Below, piece by piece: positions 42,779 through 51,064 of a stretch of DNA of 64,000 nt (within the stretch, counting starts at the first letter, position 1; each line of letters opens with the position of its first letter). The stretch lies in assembly GCF_019173455.1 (NCBI RefSeq), contig NZ_JADPQH010000002.1, positions 759,490-823,489 of the forward strand, read 5' to 3'. This DNA comes from Nesterenkonia sp. Act20. GTDB taxonomy: Bacteria; Actinomycetota; Actinomycetes; Actinomycetales; Micrococcaceae. Position numbers and translations under genes: made by a program. A model generated the notes under the pieces. The model was not told where the DNA came from. It was given only the letters and a program-made list of their open reading frames with translations, and ran no database searches.

Positions 42779-43586
42779 GCAGGAACTCCTTGAGCAGGCT
42801 GGCGGTGGCTTCGGGGGCTTCGGCGGGGGCCTGGTGCGCCACGCCGTCGAGCACGGCGGTGGTGGCCAGGCCGGCGCCGGCGATGTCCTGGACCGCGGAC
42901 GGCGGAGCCACCGGATCCTCGGCCCCGCTGATCACCAGCAGCGGGCGGGCGATCCCGTCCAACTCAGCCGTGAGGTCATAGCGTCCGAGTGCGCGGCAGG
43001 CCTGGGCGTAGGAATGCCGGTCCGTATGCTGCAGCGAGTTCAGCAGCGAAGTGACCATAGCGGGATTCTTCGCCATGAACCCCGGCGCGAACCACCGCTG
43101 CGCCGAGCCCTCGACCATCGTGGGGGTGCCCGCACGGCTGACCAGCTCCGCCCGCTCGGCCCACATCTGGGGATCACCGATCTTCGCCGCGGTGCACAGC
43201 GCCACCAGTCGAGTGAACCTCGTGCTGGGTCGCAGGGACAGCATCAGGCTCACGGTGCCGGCGATGGAGACCCCGGCCGCGTAGACCGGGAGGTGCTCCG
43301 GCAGGCCGTGAGTGGCGTGGAGATCGGCCACGAGCGACTCGACCGCGTCAGCGATGTCGGAGATCTCGAACCGCTCGGTGAACGGCGCCGCGTCTCCGTG
43401 TCCGGGCAGGTCCCAGCCGATCACGGTGAATCGCTCCTCGAGGTGCGGCAGGGTCGAGCCCCAGAGGACCGAGACACTGGTGCCCAGGGATGGACCGAGC
43501 ACGAGCACGGGACGGCTGCCGGTGCGCAGATCCTCCGGCGAACCGGTGAGCAGCTGCGGGGTGAGAGTGAGGACTGGTTCAGACAT
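42771..43586 (-). CDS. pcaD: 3-oxoadipate enol-lactonase
   Basis: 271 aa from ATG 43586, with AAGGAGCC upstream; the frame is open further back over pcaB but that part is excluded. An alpha/beta-hydrolase: oxyanion region GPSLGTSVSVLW, nucleophile elbow AAGVSIAG (Ser), Asp in SGAEDPVAPP and His in GVAHQAP. Hydrolyses the enol-lactone to beta-ketoadipate. Overlaps pcaB by eight bases and pcaC by eight bases. Confidence 0.92.
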   Translation of the reverse strand: MSEPVLTLTPQLLTGSPEDLRTGSRPVLVLGPSLGTSVSVLWGSTLPHLEERFTVIGWDLPGHGDAAPFTERFEISDIADAVESLVADLHATHGLPEHLPVYAAGVSIAGTVSLMLSLRPSTRFTRLVALCTAAKIGDPQMWAERAELVSRAGTPTMVEGSAQRWFAPGFMAKNPAMVTSLLNSLQHTDRHSYAQACRALGRYDLTAELDGIARPLLVISGAEDPVAPPSAVQDIAGAGLATTAVLDGVAHQAPAEAPEATASLLKEFLHD

Positions 43587-45006
43587 GGTCGGCGGCTCCT
43601 TCTGCTGGCGCGTGGGTCTCGGCTGCGCCGGAGACCTCGCGAAAATCTGCGACGGCGGTGGCGATGAACTCGTGGGCACGGCCAAGATACCCCGTGGGGT
43701 CCAGCAGCTGGTCCAGCCCGTCGGTGCTCAGTTCGTGAGCCTGAAGCTGCTTTTGGAGCAGGCTGCGCAGGGGCAGACCGTCGACGGCGCTGCGCTTGAG
43801 CAGCTGCTGAAGGGCCTCTTTTCCGCCGGGGAAGGTGCCGCTCAGCCGTGCGAGCACACGCTCGCTGAGGACCGCGTCGCCGCTGAGGGCAAGGTTCCTC
43901 CGCATAGACTCGGGGCGCACCTGGAGTCCCTCGAACAGTTCGGCCGCCCGGGCCGACGCGCCGCCGGTGAGTCGCACGAGTTCGGTGAGGCTGGGCCACT
44001 CGGCGTGCCAGCCGCCGGCCGGCCGCTCGTCCTCGGCAGCCGTGGCTGCGGCGTACACCGTGCTCAGCTGACCGGGGCCCGCGAGCGCCGCCGAACGGAT
44101 CAGGGTGGAGAGCACCGGGTTCTGCTTCTGCGGCATGGCTGAGGATCCGCCACGACCAGCCGCCTGGGGTTCGCGCACTTCGGCGATCTCGGGCCGCTGC
44201 AGGGTCAACACGTCCCCTGCCGCCTTGCCCAGCTGCGCCAACACTCCGGCCAGGGCGGAGCAGATCTCCAGGATGGCCTGGCGCTGGGTATGCCAAGGCC
44301 GGCGCATGGGCGCCAGACCCAGGCGGGCGGCCAGGGCCGCAGTCATCGCACTGGTCTTTTCGTCGCCGAACGCGTCCTGCAGGGAGGCCTGGGTGCCGGC
44401 GGCGCCGCCCCACTGCAGCGGCAGCCGCTCAGCTGCACTCTCCAGACGCTGCAGGGAGAGAGTCAGTCCGTCGAGCCATCCCGCGGCGCGCAGCCCGAAG
44501 CTGGTGGGGAGGGCATGCTGGGTGAGTGAGCGCGCCACACACAGCGTCTCGCGGTGCTCCTGGCTGAGCCTGCTCAGCGCGTCTCCGGCGCGGCGCAGAT
44601 CCCTGCCGACGCCCCGGACGGCCTCATGGACCAGGAGCATGAGTGCCGTGTCCAGGATGTCCTGGCTGGTGGCGCCGCGGTGCAGCGCAGCATCGGAGTC
44701 GCCCCGCTGCTTCAGCAGGGCGCGGACGGCGGCAAGCATCGGGATCACCGGGTTGCCCCCGCCGGGACTGGATGCGGCGATCTCCTGTGTGCTCAGGCCG
44801 GCGCGCGCCGGAGCGTCGCTGATTCGCTGGATGGCCGCCGCGCTGGCGGGCTCGGCTTCACCGGCCTCGACCAGGATCTGCGCCCAGGCGGCCTCCACAC
44901 GCAGCATCGCCTTCAGGACAGCGTCCTCGGACATCAGCTGCGCGGTCGAAGTGCCGGCCCATACAGGGGCGAGGAGTCCGAAGGGTCCGGTCATGACTGG
45001 GGGCAC
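43579..45006 (-). CDS. pcaB: 3-carboxy-cis,cis-muconate cycloisomerase
   Basis: 475 aa. A fumarase/aspartase superfamily enzyme with the signature GGSSAMPQKQNPV, plus HRGATSQDILDTALML and SLTQHALPTSFG. It lactonises carboxymuconate in the protocatechuate branch. It follows pcaG by 11 bases. Confidence 0.94.
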   Translation of the reverse strand: MPPVMTGPFGLLAPVWAGTSTAQLMSEDAVLKAMLRVEAAWAQILVEAGEAEPASAAAIQRISDAPARAGLSTQEIAASSPGGGNPVIPMLAAVRALLKQRGDSDAALHRGATSQDILDTALMLLVHEAVRGVGRDLRRAGDALSRLSQEHRETLCVARSLTQHALPTSFGLRAAGWLDGLTLSLQRLESAAERLPLQWGGAAGTQASLQDAFGDEKTSAMTAALAARLGLAPMRRPWHTQRQAILEICSALAGVLAQLGKAAGDVLTLQRPEIAEVREPQAAGRGGSSAMPQKQNPVLSTLIRSAALAGPGQLSTVYAAATAAEDERPAGGWHAEWPSLTELVRLTGGASARAAELFEGLQVRPESMRRNLALSGDAVLSERVLARLSGTFPGGKEALQQLLKRSAVDGLPLRSLLQKQLQAHELSTDGLDQLLDPTGYLGRAHEFIATAVADFREVSGAAETHAPAEGAADHV

Positions 45007-45017
45007 GCTCCTGTCGG

Positions 45018-45599
45018 TCAGCCCAGCGGGCCGGTGAATTGCGGGGTGTTGGGATAGGTCAGGAAGACGGTCTCGAGAGCTCCCTGCAGATGGATGTCGA
45101 AGCGCAGGCCACCGTCGGAGTCGCGGGTGGCCAGAAGGGTCCCGCGGCGCTCTTCAGGCACGGAGCTCAGCAGTCGGTCCTGGTCCCCCGCCTCGACGGG
45201 TTCGGGGAGGTAGGCGCGGGTGAACAGCCGATCCATGAGCCCGCGGGCGAAGACCGTCAGCAGGAAGTACGGGGCGACGCCCGCTCCTGTGCTGCCGGGC
45301 TCCACTGTGGTGAAGGAGTAATGACCGTTGGGATCCACCGCCGCCCGGCCCCACCCGGTGAAGGTGTAGCCATCACGGTGCAGCGAACCGTGCTCCTGGG
45401 AGATGGCCCCATGCTGGTCGGCCTGCCAGAGCTCCACGACGGCATCCGGGACGGGCACGCCGTCGCCGTCGTACACGGTGCCGTGGAGTCGCACGGCATC
45501 CGGATGCGTGCGGTCCACCAGGTCTTCACCGCCGGCGAAGGCCAGCCCGAAGGCGAAGAAGGGGCCCACGGTCTGGCCCGGGGTTGGGGTCAGTTTCAT
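45018..45599 (-). CDS. pcaG: Protocatechuate 3,4-dioxygenase alpha subunit
   Basis: 193 aa from ATG 45599; the upstream extension of the frame overlaps pcaH and is excluded. Starts MKLTPTPGQTVGPFFAFGL, typical of the alpha subunit, with the intradiol dioxygenase beta-barrel (LHGTVYDGDGVPVPDAVVELWQ, GHYSFTTVEPG). It shapes the active site, while iron ligands come from PcaH. ATG is two bases after the pcaH stop. Confidence 0.95.
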   Translation of the reverse strand: MKLTPTPGQTVGPFFAFGLAFAGGEDLVDRTHPDAVRLHGTVYDGDGVPVPDAVVELWQADQHGAISQEHGSLHRDGYTFTGWGRAAVDPNGHYSFTTVEPGSTGAGVAPYFLLTVFARGLMDRLFTRAYLPEPVEAGDQDRLLSSVPEERRGTLLATRDSDGGLRFDIHLQGALETVFLTYPNTPQFTGPLG

Positions 45600-45601
45600 G
45601 C

Positions 45602-46399
45602 TCAATGCTCCTCTTCCTCTTCGGCCCAGGTGCGGTTGCTCCCGGAGAGCACGATGTCCCAACGGTAGCCGGTGTTCCATTCATGTTGGGAGACCGAGTG
45701 GTCGTAGGTGGCGACCAGGCGATCCCGGGCGGCCTGGTCGGTGATGGATTGGTAGATCGGGTCCAGATCGAAGATCGGGTCCCCGGGGAAGTACATCTGG
45801 GTCACGATGCGCTGGGTGAAGTCGGTGCCGAAGAGTGAGAAGTGGATATGCGCCGAGCGCCACGCGTTGTGGTGGTTCTTCCACGGATACGGCGCGGGTT
45901 TGATCGTGGTGAAGCTGTACTCTCCGTTGGGCCCGGTGAGGGCGCGCCCCGCCCCGGTGAAGTTCGGGTCCAGCGGCGCGGGGTGCTGGTCGCGCTTATG
46001 TATATATCGTCCGGCGGCGTTGGCCTGCCAGACCTCCACGAGCTGGCCGGCCACGGGTCGACCATCGCCGTCAAGGACCCGTCCGGTCACGATGATCCGT
46101 TCTCCGATGGGCTCGCCATTGTGCTGGATGGTCAGATCGGCCTCGAGCGGCGAGACGTCGCGGTGACCGAAGGCCGGGCTGTGCAGCTCGATATCCTCCG
46201 GGTCGGTGTGATGCAGCGACTTCGTCGGGTGGCGCAGCAGCGAGCTGCGGTAGGGCGGAAAGTTCAGCCGGGCGTTGGTCTCCTCGACCCCTCCGGCGTC
46301 GCGCTGAGTCCGGTAGTCCTGGTGGATGGCGGAGATCTCCGCATCGATCTCCGCCTGGGAGGTCACGGCGGCGTCCGGGTTCGTGGTCTTCTCGGCCAT
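45602..46399 (-). CDS. pcaH: Protocatechuate 3,4-dioxygenase beta subunit
   Basis: 265 aa from ATG 46399 with AAGGAG upstream. Intradiol Fe(III) dioxygenase: VTGRVLDGDGRPVAGQLVEVWQANAAGRY holds the first iron Tyr, PAPYPWKNHHNAWRSAHIHFS the second Tyr and the two His ligands. Opens the protocatechuate ring between the hydroxyl carbons. The acidic EEEEEH C-terminus is unusual but harmless. First gene of the operon; a CATT-G-AATG dyad lies 102 bases upstream. Confidence 0.95.
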   Translation of the reverse strand: MAEKTTNPDAAVTSQAEIDAEISAIHQDYRTQRDAGGVEETNARLNFPPYRSSLLRHPTKSLHHTDPEDIELHSPAFGHRDVSPLEADLTIQHNGEPIGERIIVTGRVLDGDGRPVAGQLVEVWQANAAGRYIHKRDQHPAPLDPNFTGAGRALTGPNGEYSFTTIKPAPYPWKNHHNAWRSAHIHFSLFGTDFTQRIVTQMYFPGDPIFDLDPIYQSITDQAARDRLVATYDHSVSQHEWNTGYRWDIVLSGSNRTWAEEEEEH

Positions 46400-46500
46400 G
46401 GGACTCTCGCTCCTTGCTGGGTCCGGCAGCACATAGGCGCCGAAGTGTGATCTGATTCTCACCCAGTGTGCGGTCCAGCAATGACCCACGCCACAGCATT

Positions 46501-46513
46501 GCCATTGAATGGC
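46501..46513. promoter_or_regulatory. Putative IclR operator GCCATT-G-AATGGC
   Basis: Perfect 13-bp palindrome in the pcaH upstream region, sharing the CATT(C/G)AATG core with 47339-47355 and 49665-49673. Confidence 0.55.
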
Positions 46514-46542
46514 TCGGTGTCCCGTCGCTCAGCCCTCATCAT

Positions 46543-47286
46543 TCAGTGCTCCATGCCCTCGATCGCGCGGCTGATCCCACGCCCCGCCGTCTGCAGCGCC
46601 ATCAGGAACTGCGGGATCTCCGGCGAATCACGCGGCACCACCACGGTCAGCGCGGCCATGGCATATCCCTTGGCGTCGAGCACCGGCACCGAGACCCCGG
46701 CGGTCTCCTCGTTGATCACGCCGGCCAACAACGCGTGACCGCGGGCCCGCGCCTCGGCAAGTTCTCGACGCAGCTCCGGGCGCGTCTGGGTGATCAGCTC
46801 CTGTCGCGCGGCCCACCAGTTCTCCACCACATGCGCGGGCGAATGGGCCAGCAGCACATGCCCCATAGAGGTCAGGTGCGCGGGCATCGTGGTCGCCACC
46901 TCGGCGGGGTTGGCCACCGCCCCATGGCGGGAAAGCCGCTCCACGATGAGCACCCCCTGCTCGTCGAGGACCGCCAGCTGGGTGGTCTGGCGCACCACCG
47001 CGTTGACATCATGCATGAAGGGAAGCGCGGCGGCGCGCAGCGTGCGATTGATCGGGGCGCTCTGCGCGATCTCCCAGAGTCGCCGACCCAGCACCAGCTC
47101 CCCGGAGGCGGAGCTGCCGAGCAGCCCCATGCTCCGCATCTGCCGCACCAGACGGTAACCCGTGGTCTTGGGAAGACCCGCCGCCGCGATGAGCTCACCG
47201 GCAGGAAGGCTGGGTCGGGTCTCCAGCACTGCCAGCAGCCGCATCGCACGGTCCAGCACCGCGTCACCACTGGGCGAATTTGCCAT
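46543..47286 (-). CDS. IclR family regulator (pca operon, probable)
   Basis: 247 aa from ATG 47286, set by a TACTCT -10 six bases upstream. N-terminal winged helix (LPAGELIAAAGLPKTTGYRLVRQM) and an IclR effector domain with GHVLLAHSPAH and GVSVPVLDAKGYAMAALTVV. Located between pcaHGBDC and the divergent importer, it likely responds to protocatechuate or 4-hydroxybenzoate. Begins MANSPSGD like its paralogue at 48878. Confidence 0.9.
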   Translation of the reverse strand: MANSPSGDAVLDRAMRLLAVLETRPSLPAGELIAAAGLPKTTGYRLVRQMRSMGLLGSSASGELVLGRRLWEIAQSAPINRTLRAAALPFMHDVNAVVRQTTQLAVLDEQGVLIVERLSRHGAVANPAEVATTMPAHLTSMGHVLLAHSPAHVVENWWAARQELITQTRPELRRELAEARARGHALLAGVINEETAGVSVPVLDAKGYAMAALTVVVPRDSPEIPQFLMALQTAGRGISRAIEGMEH

Positions 47287-47292
47287 GTCGCA

Positions 47293-47298
47293 AGAGTA
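47293..47298 (-). promoter_or_regulatory. -10 box TACTCT for the first iclR gene
   Basis: Six bases to ATG 47286; predicted leaderless mRNA. The dyad at 47339-47355 is about 40 bases upstream. Confidence 0.5.
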
Positions 47299-47338
47299 CG
47301 TGGCGGCGCCCCACCTGCGTCGCCCCTGGTCAAGCGTC

Positions 47339-47355
47339 TGCTCATTCAATGAACA
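47339..47355. promoter_or_regulatory. Putative IclR operator TGcTCATTcAATGAaCA
   Basis: A 17-bp near-perfect palindrome centred on 47347 in the divergent iclR-importer region; strongest member of the CATT(C/G)AATG set. Confidence 0.65.
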
Positions 47356-47464
47356 GTGAGGCAGAAGGTTCAGCATCCAATTGTGCCTTGGGTCACCACC
47401 GACTAGCGTCCAACGAGTCTTGTGAGCTGAAACACGAGAACTCGCCGGTATGAAGGAGAAACCC

Positions 47465-48847
47465 ATGACCCAGTACAGCCTCCGGGAGACCATCGACTCT
47501 CGACCTATGAGCCGATACCAGTGGTTTGTCGTGGCACTTGCAACTGCCCTCATGGGTCTCGACGGCTATGACGTGCAGGCCATGGCCTTCACCGCCAACC
47601 CCGTCAGCGAAGCACTCGAGCTCTCCGGGACCCAGCTGGGTCTGCTGCTCAGCGGCGGGCTCATCGGCATGGCGATCGGGGCCATCTGGGTCGGCCCCTT
47701 CGCCGACCGCTTCGGCCGCCGCCGCATGCTCATGATCGCTATGATCATCAACGCCGCCGGACTCTTCCTCTCTGCGACAGCGTCATCCATGCCGGAACTC
47801 ATGATCTGGCGGGTCATCACCGGACTCGGCGTGGGCGGCATCCTCACCTCGGGCACGGTTCTGGTCTCGGAGTACTCCAACGCCAAGCACCGCGGCCTCT
47901 GCATGAGCATCTACGCGGCCGGCTACCCCGTGGGCGCAACCCTGGGCGGTCTCGCCGCCATTCCCCTGATCGGCACTCTTGGCTGGCAGTCGGTCTTTGT
48001 GCTTGGTGGCCTGGTCACCGTCGTGGCAGTGGTGTTCGTCGGCCTCAAGATGCCTGAATCACTGGATTTCCTGGCAGCGCGCTCAGTGAGCACGCAGGCC
48101 TCGGACGACGGTGCCGAGCAGCGCCGCGCCGAGGTGATCGCCTCCCGCATGGGCATCAGCGGGCCGGTGACGCTGGAGAACTACGACGAGGATTCGAGAA
48201 CCACGGCCGGTGCCTCTAGAAACTCCTACGCCCAGTTGCTGAGCCCGGAGAACCGACGCAGCACACTGTTGCTGTGGGCCATGTTCTTCATCGTGATGTT
48301 CGGCTTCTACTTCGCCAACACGTGGACCCCGCAGCTGCTCACCGAGGTCGGGTTCTCCACCGAAGAGGGCATCTTCGGCGGCATCATGCTCATGATCGGG
48401 GGCACCATCGGCGCTGTCCTCTACGGCGTGTTCGCCTCTCGCTGGGACGTGCGACGCGTTCAGGCGGTGTTCGCCGTCGCTTCTGGTGTCATGTTCATCG
48501 TCTTCATCAGCTCCACCTCGTGGCTGCCGGCCGCGCTGGTCGCCGGCGTGCTGCTGGGATTGATCATCAATGGCTGCATCTCCGGCATCTACACGATCGC
48601 GCCCATGACATATACGCCTCGGCTCCGCTCCACCGGTGTAGGTGTGGCGCTGGGCGTGGGACGCACCGGAGCCATCCTCGCCCCGATCGCCGTGGGAGCC
48701 CTGTTGGACCTGGGAGCCACGCCGGGAATCCTCTACATCGGTGCAGGTGTGATCGTTGCGCTTGCCGCCGTCGTGGTCCTGCCGATCACCCTGCACCAGC
48801 GCACTGCAAGCGAGGTACGGGCCGAGGTCGCGGCGGGCAAGGATTGA
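47465..48847 (+). CDS. MFS aromatic acid importer (PcaK-like)
   Basis: 460 aa from ATG 47465 with GAAGGAGA seven bases upstream; twelve helices. The aromatic acid:H+ symporter signature is present: LMGLDGYDVQAMAFTANP in helix 1, GPFADRFGRRRMLM in loop 2-3, and SEYSNAKHRGLCMS in loop 4-5. It probably imports 4-hydroxybenzoate or protocatechuate. Divergent from the first iclR gene, sharing its operator. Confidence 0.9.
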   Translation: MTQYSLRETIDSRPMSRYQWFVVALATALMGLDGYDVQAMAFTANPVSEALELSGTQLGLLLSGGLIGMAIGAIWVGPFADRFGRRRMLMIAMIINAAGLFLSATASSMPELMIWRVITGLGVGGILTSGTVLVSEYSNAKHRGLCMSIYAAGYPVGATLGGLAAIPLIGTLGWQSVFVLGGLVTVVAVVFVGLKMPESLDFLAARSVSTQASDDGAEQRRAEVIASRMGISGPVTLENYDEDSRTTAGASRNSYAQLLSPENRRSTLLLWAMFFIVMFGFYFANTWTPQLLTEVGFSTEEGIFGGIMLMIGGTIGAVLYGVFASRWDVRRVQAVFAVASGVMFIVFISSTSWLPAALVAGVLLGLIINGCISGIYTIAPMTYTPRLRSTGVGVALGVGRTGAILAPIAVGALLDLGATPGILYIGAGVIVALAAVVVLPITLHQRTASEVRAEVAAGKD

Positions 48848-48864
48848 ACGAGGGACCCGAGAGC

Positions 48865-48870
48865 TAGCAT
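48865..48870 (+). promoter_or_regulatory. -10 box TAGCAT for the second iclR gene
   Basis: Seven bases to ATG 48878; predicted leaderless mRNA only 18 bases after the importer stop. Confidence 0.5.
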
Positions 48871-48877
48871 GTGATCC

Positions 48878-49627
48878 ATGGCAAACTCCCCCAGCGGCGA
48901 CTCGGTCCTCGCCCGGCTCGACCGGGTGCTCTCGACGTTCTCCGCCGCGGACAGCCTGCTCAGCGCCGCAGAGATCTCACGACGCTCCGGGCTGCCTCCG
49001 GCGACGGCGCATCGCCTGTGCCGGGACATGGTCGAGCTCGGGTGGCTGGAGTCACTGCCGGCGGGTTACATGGTCGGCACACGGCTCTGGGAGATGACGA
49101 ACCGGTCTGCCCCCACGATGCGTCTTGCCGTTCGGGCCAGGCCCTATCTCTCTGACGTGCATGCGGTGATGGGTCAGCACGTGCAGCTGGGTGTCGTCGA
49201 GGGCCACGAGGTGCTGTTCGTGGACCGACTCTCCGCTCGAGAGGCCCCCCGCATCCACGGCGGAGTGGCCGGTCGCCTGCCGCTTCATGTCTCCGCCACC
49301 GGAATCGTGCTGCTCGCCCACGCCTCGATGGAGTTTCGGGAGTTCTACCGCACCCATCACGCCGAGAAGAGCCCCGCGGGCACTCAGATGATCGCCGAGG
49401 ACCGCCTTGAGCAGGTCCGCCAGCAGGGGTACTGCGCCCAGACCGGCGTGATCGAGCCGCAGGTGACCGGGGTGGCGGTCCCGATCCGACAGCGCGGCCG
49501 CTCAGTGGTGGCCGCTCTGGGGGTGGTGACCGACGACGACGACGTCGCCCGTCGTCCCGCACCCTGGGTGCAGATGCTGCAGATCGCAGCGCGGGGCATC
49601 CAGCGCGAGGTCGGCAGCAACGCCTAA
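48878..49627 (+). CDS. Second IclR family regulator
   Basis: 249 aa. Winged helix AAEISRRSGLPPATAHRLCRDM and an effector domain with LPLHVSATGIVLLAH and GVAVPIRQRGRSVVAALGVV. The identical MANSPSGD start and same length as the IclR at 46543 suggest an old duplication. Directly upstream of pobA, so it probably regulates 4-hydroxybenzoate hydroxylation (PobR-like role, inferred). Confidence 0.9.
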   Translation: MANSPSGDSVLARLDRVLSTFSAADSLLSAAEISRRSGLPPATAHRLCRDMVELGWLESLPAGYMVGTRLWEMTNRSAPTMRLAVRARPYLSDVHAVMGQHVQLGVVEGHEVLFVDRLSAREAPRIHGGVAGRLPLHVSATGIVLLAHASMEFREFYRTHHAEKSPAGTQMIAEDRLEQVRQQGYCAQTGVIEPQVTGVAVPIRQRGRSVVAALGVVTDDDDVARRPAPWVQMLQIAARGIQREVGSNA

Positions 49628-49664
49628 ACCCCGTTGCCCTCCGCACCCTCCCTCCTTGGTCTCG

Positions 49665-49673
49665 CATTCAATG
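49665..49673. promoter_or_regulatory. CATTCAATG element upstream of pobA
   Basis: Nine-base dyad core identical to the centre of 47339-47355, 86 bases before the pobA ATG; flanks are not palindromic. Confidence 0.45.
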
Positions 49674-49758
49674 GGATGCTTGTGGCGCCGGACACATAAG
49701 CTGAGCAGACTGAGGCTCATGCGGCTCGGAACGAGCGGCCGACGCGAGAAGGAGCGAT

Positions 49759-50976
49759 ATGACCGAGCACAGGACGCGGGTCGATGTGGGGATCGTGGGT
49801 GGAGGTCCCGCCGGGCTGATGACCGCACTGCTGCTGAAGCGTCGCGGCATCAGCGCCGCAGTCATCGAGACCCGCACCCAGGAACAGATCCGCCACACCC
49901 AGCGCGCCGGGATACTCGAGGCTCCCACGGTGAACATGCTCGTCGAGGCCGATGTAGGCTCCCGGGTGCTCACCGATGGCCATGAGCATGAGGGCACGGT
50001 GCTCAGCTTCGACGGCATCCAACGACGCATCGATTTCCAAGCACTGGTGGGCCGATCGGTGTGGCTCTACCCGCAGAATGAGGTCTTCCACGATCTGGCC
50101 ACGGCCTGGCAGCGAGAAGGCGGCGAGATCCACTGGGCCGTCACCGAGACCACGGTCGAGGGGATCGACACTGCTGCTCCACAAATCACCTTCACCGACG
50201 CACAGGGACAGGGCCGCAGCATCGAAGCCGACCTGATCGTCGGCACCGACGGCTCGCGGTCGATGTGCCGCAAGCTCATCCCTGAAGACGTCCGCACGGA
50301 TCATTTCATCTCCTACCCCTTCGCCTGGTTCGGGATCCTCTGCGAGGCGCCGCCCACCGCACCGGAACTGATCTACGCGAACTCCGAGATCGGCTTCGCG
50401 CTGATCTCCCAACGCAACGAGTCCGTCCAGCGGATGTACTTCCAGTGTGATCCGGACACCGATCCGGAGGAGTGGACCGAGGAGGCGATCTTCGACCACA
50501 TCCAGCAGGTCCTCGGAGTCGACGGGGAGGTCCAGCTCAAACGCGGTCCGATCATCGAGAAGACCGTGCTGCCCTTCAGGTCCTATGTCTGTGACCCGCT
50601 GAGTCACGGCCGACTCGTGCTCGCCGGCGACGCCGGCCATACCGTGCCACCCACCGGCGCCAAGGGCCTGAATCTCGCCTTCTCCGACGTGCGCGCGCTG
50701 GTGCCCCGAGTCGCGGAGTTCTTCACAGAGCTGCGCGAACAGACCCCATCCGCTGTGGTCGAGACTCCGGAGCCGCTGCGTCAGTATTCCCGGACTGCCC
50801 TGGACCGGGTCTGGAAGGCGCAGAACTTCTCCTACTGGGCCACCAACCTGCTGCATCGGCAGCCCGAGGAGAATCCGTTCACGCATAAGCGCCGGCGCGG
50901 CGAGTTCGACGCGATCACCCAGTCTGTCCATGGACAGGCCTATTTCGCCGATTCCTACACCGGCTGGAGTGACTGA
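49759..50976 (+). CDS. pobA: 4-hydroxybenzoate 3-monooxygenase
   Basis: 405 aa. A class A flavoprotein: GxGxxG in VGIVGGGPAGLMTALLL, DG motif ADLIVGTDGSRSMCRK, GD motif RLVLAGDAGHTVPPTGAKG. It hydroxylates 4-hydroxybenzoate to protocatechuate with NAD(P)H and O2. FARH-type substrate residues such as SxR and Tyr near the active site fit PobA rather than other hydroxylases. AAGGAG before ATG. Followed by the aldehyde dehydrogenase after 88 bases. Confidence 0.93.
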   Translation: MTEHRTRVDVGIVGGGPAGLMTALLLKRRGISAAVIETRTQEQIRHTQRAGILEAPTVNMLVEADVGSRVLTDGHEHEGTVLSFDGIQRRIDFQALVGRSVWLYPQNEVFHDLATAWQREGGEIHWAVTETTVEGIDTAAPQITFTDAQGQGRSIEADLIVGTDGSRSMCRKLIPEDVRTDHFISYPFAWFGILCEAPPTAPELIYANSEIGFALISQRNESVQRMYFQCDPDTDPEEWTEEAIFDHIQQVLGVDGEVQLKRGPIIEKTVLPFRSYVCDPLSHGRLVLAGDAGHTVPPTGAKGLNLAFSDVRALVPRVAEFFTELREQTPSAVVETPEPLRQYSRTALDRVWKAQNFSYWATNLLHRQPEENPFTHKRRRGEFDAITQSVHGQAYFADSYTGWSD

Positions 50977-51064
50977 CCCCCGACGTCAGACCGCAGCTGC
51001 ACAGCCTGCGTCCGATGCACCAGCAGACACCGTCGAAGCATTCAACCCGAACAAGGAGAGACCA

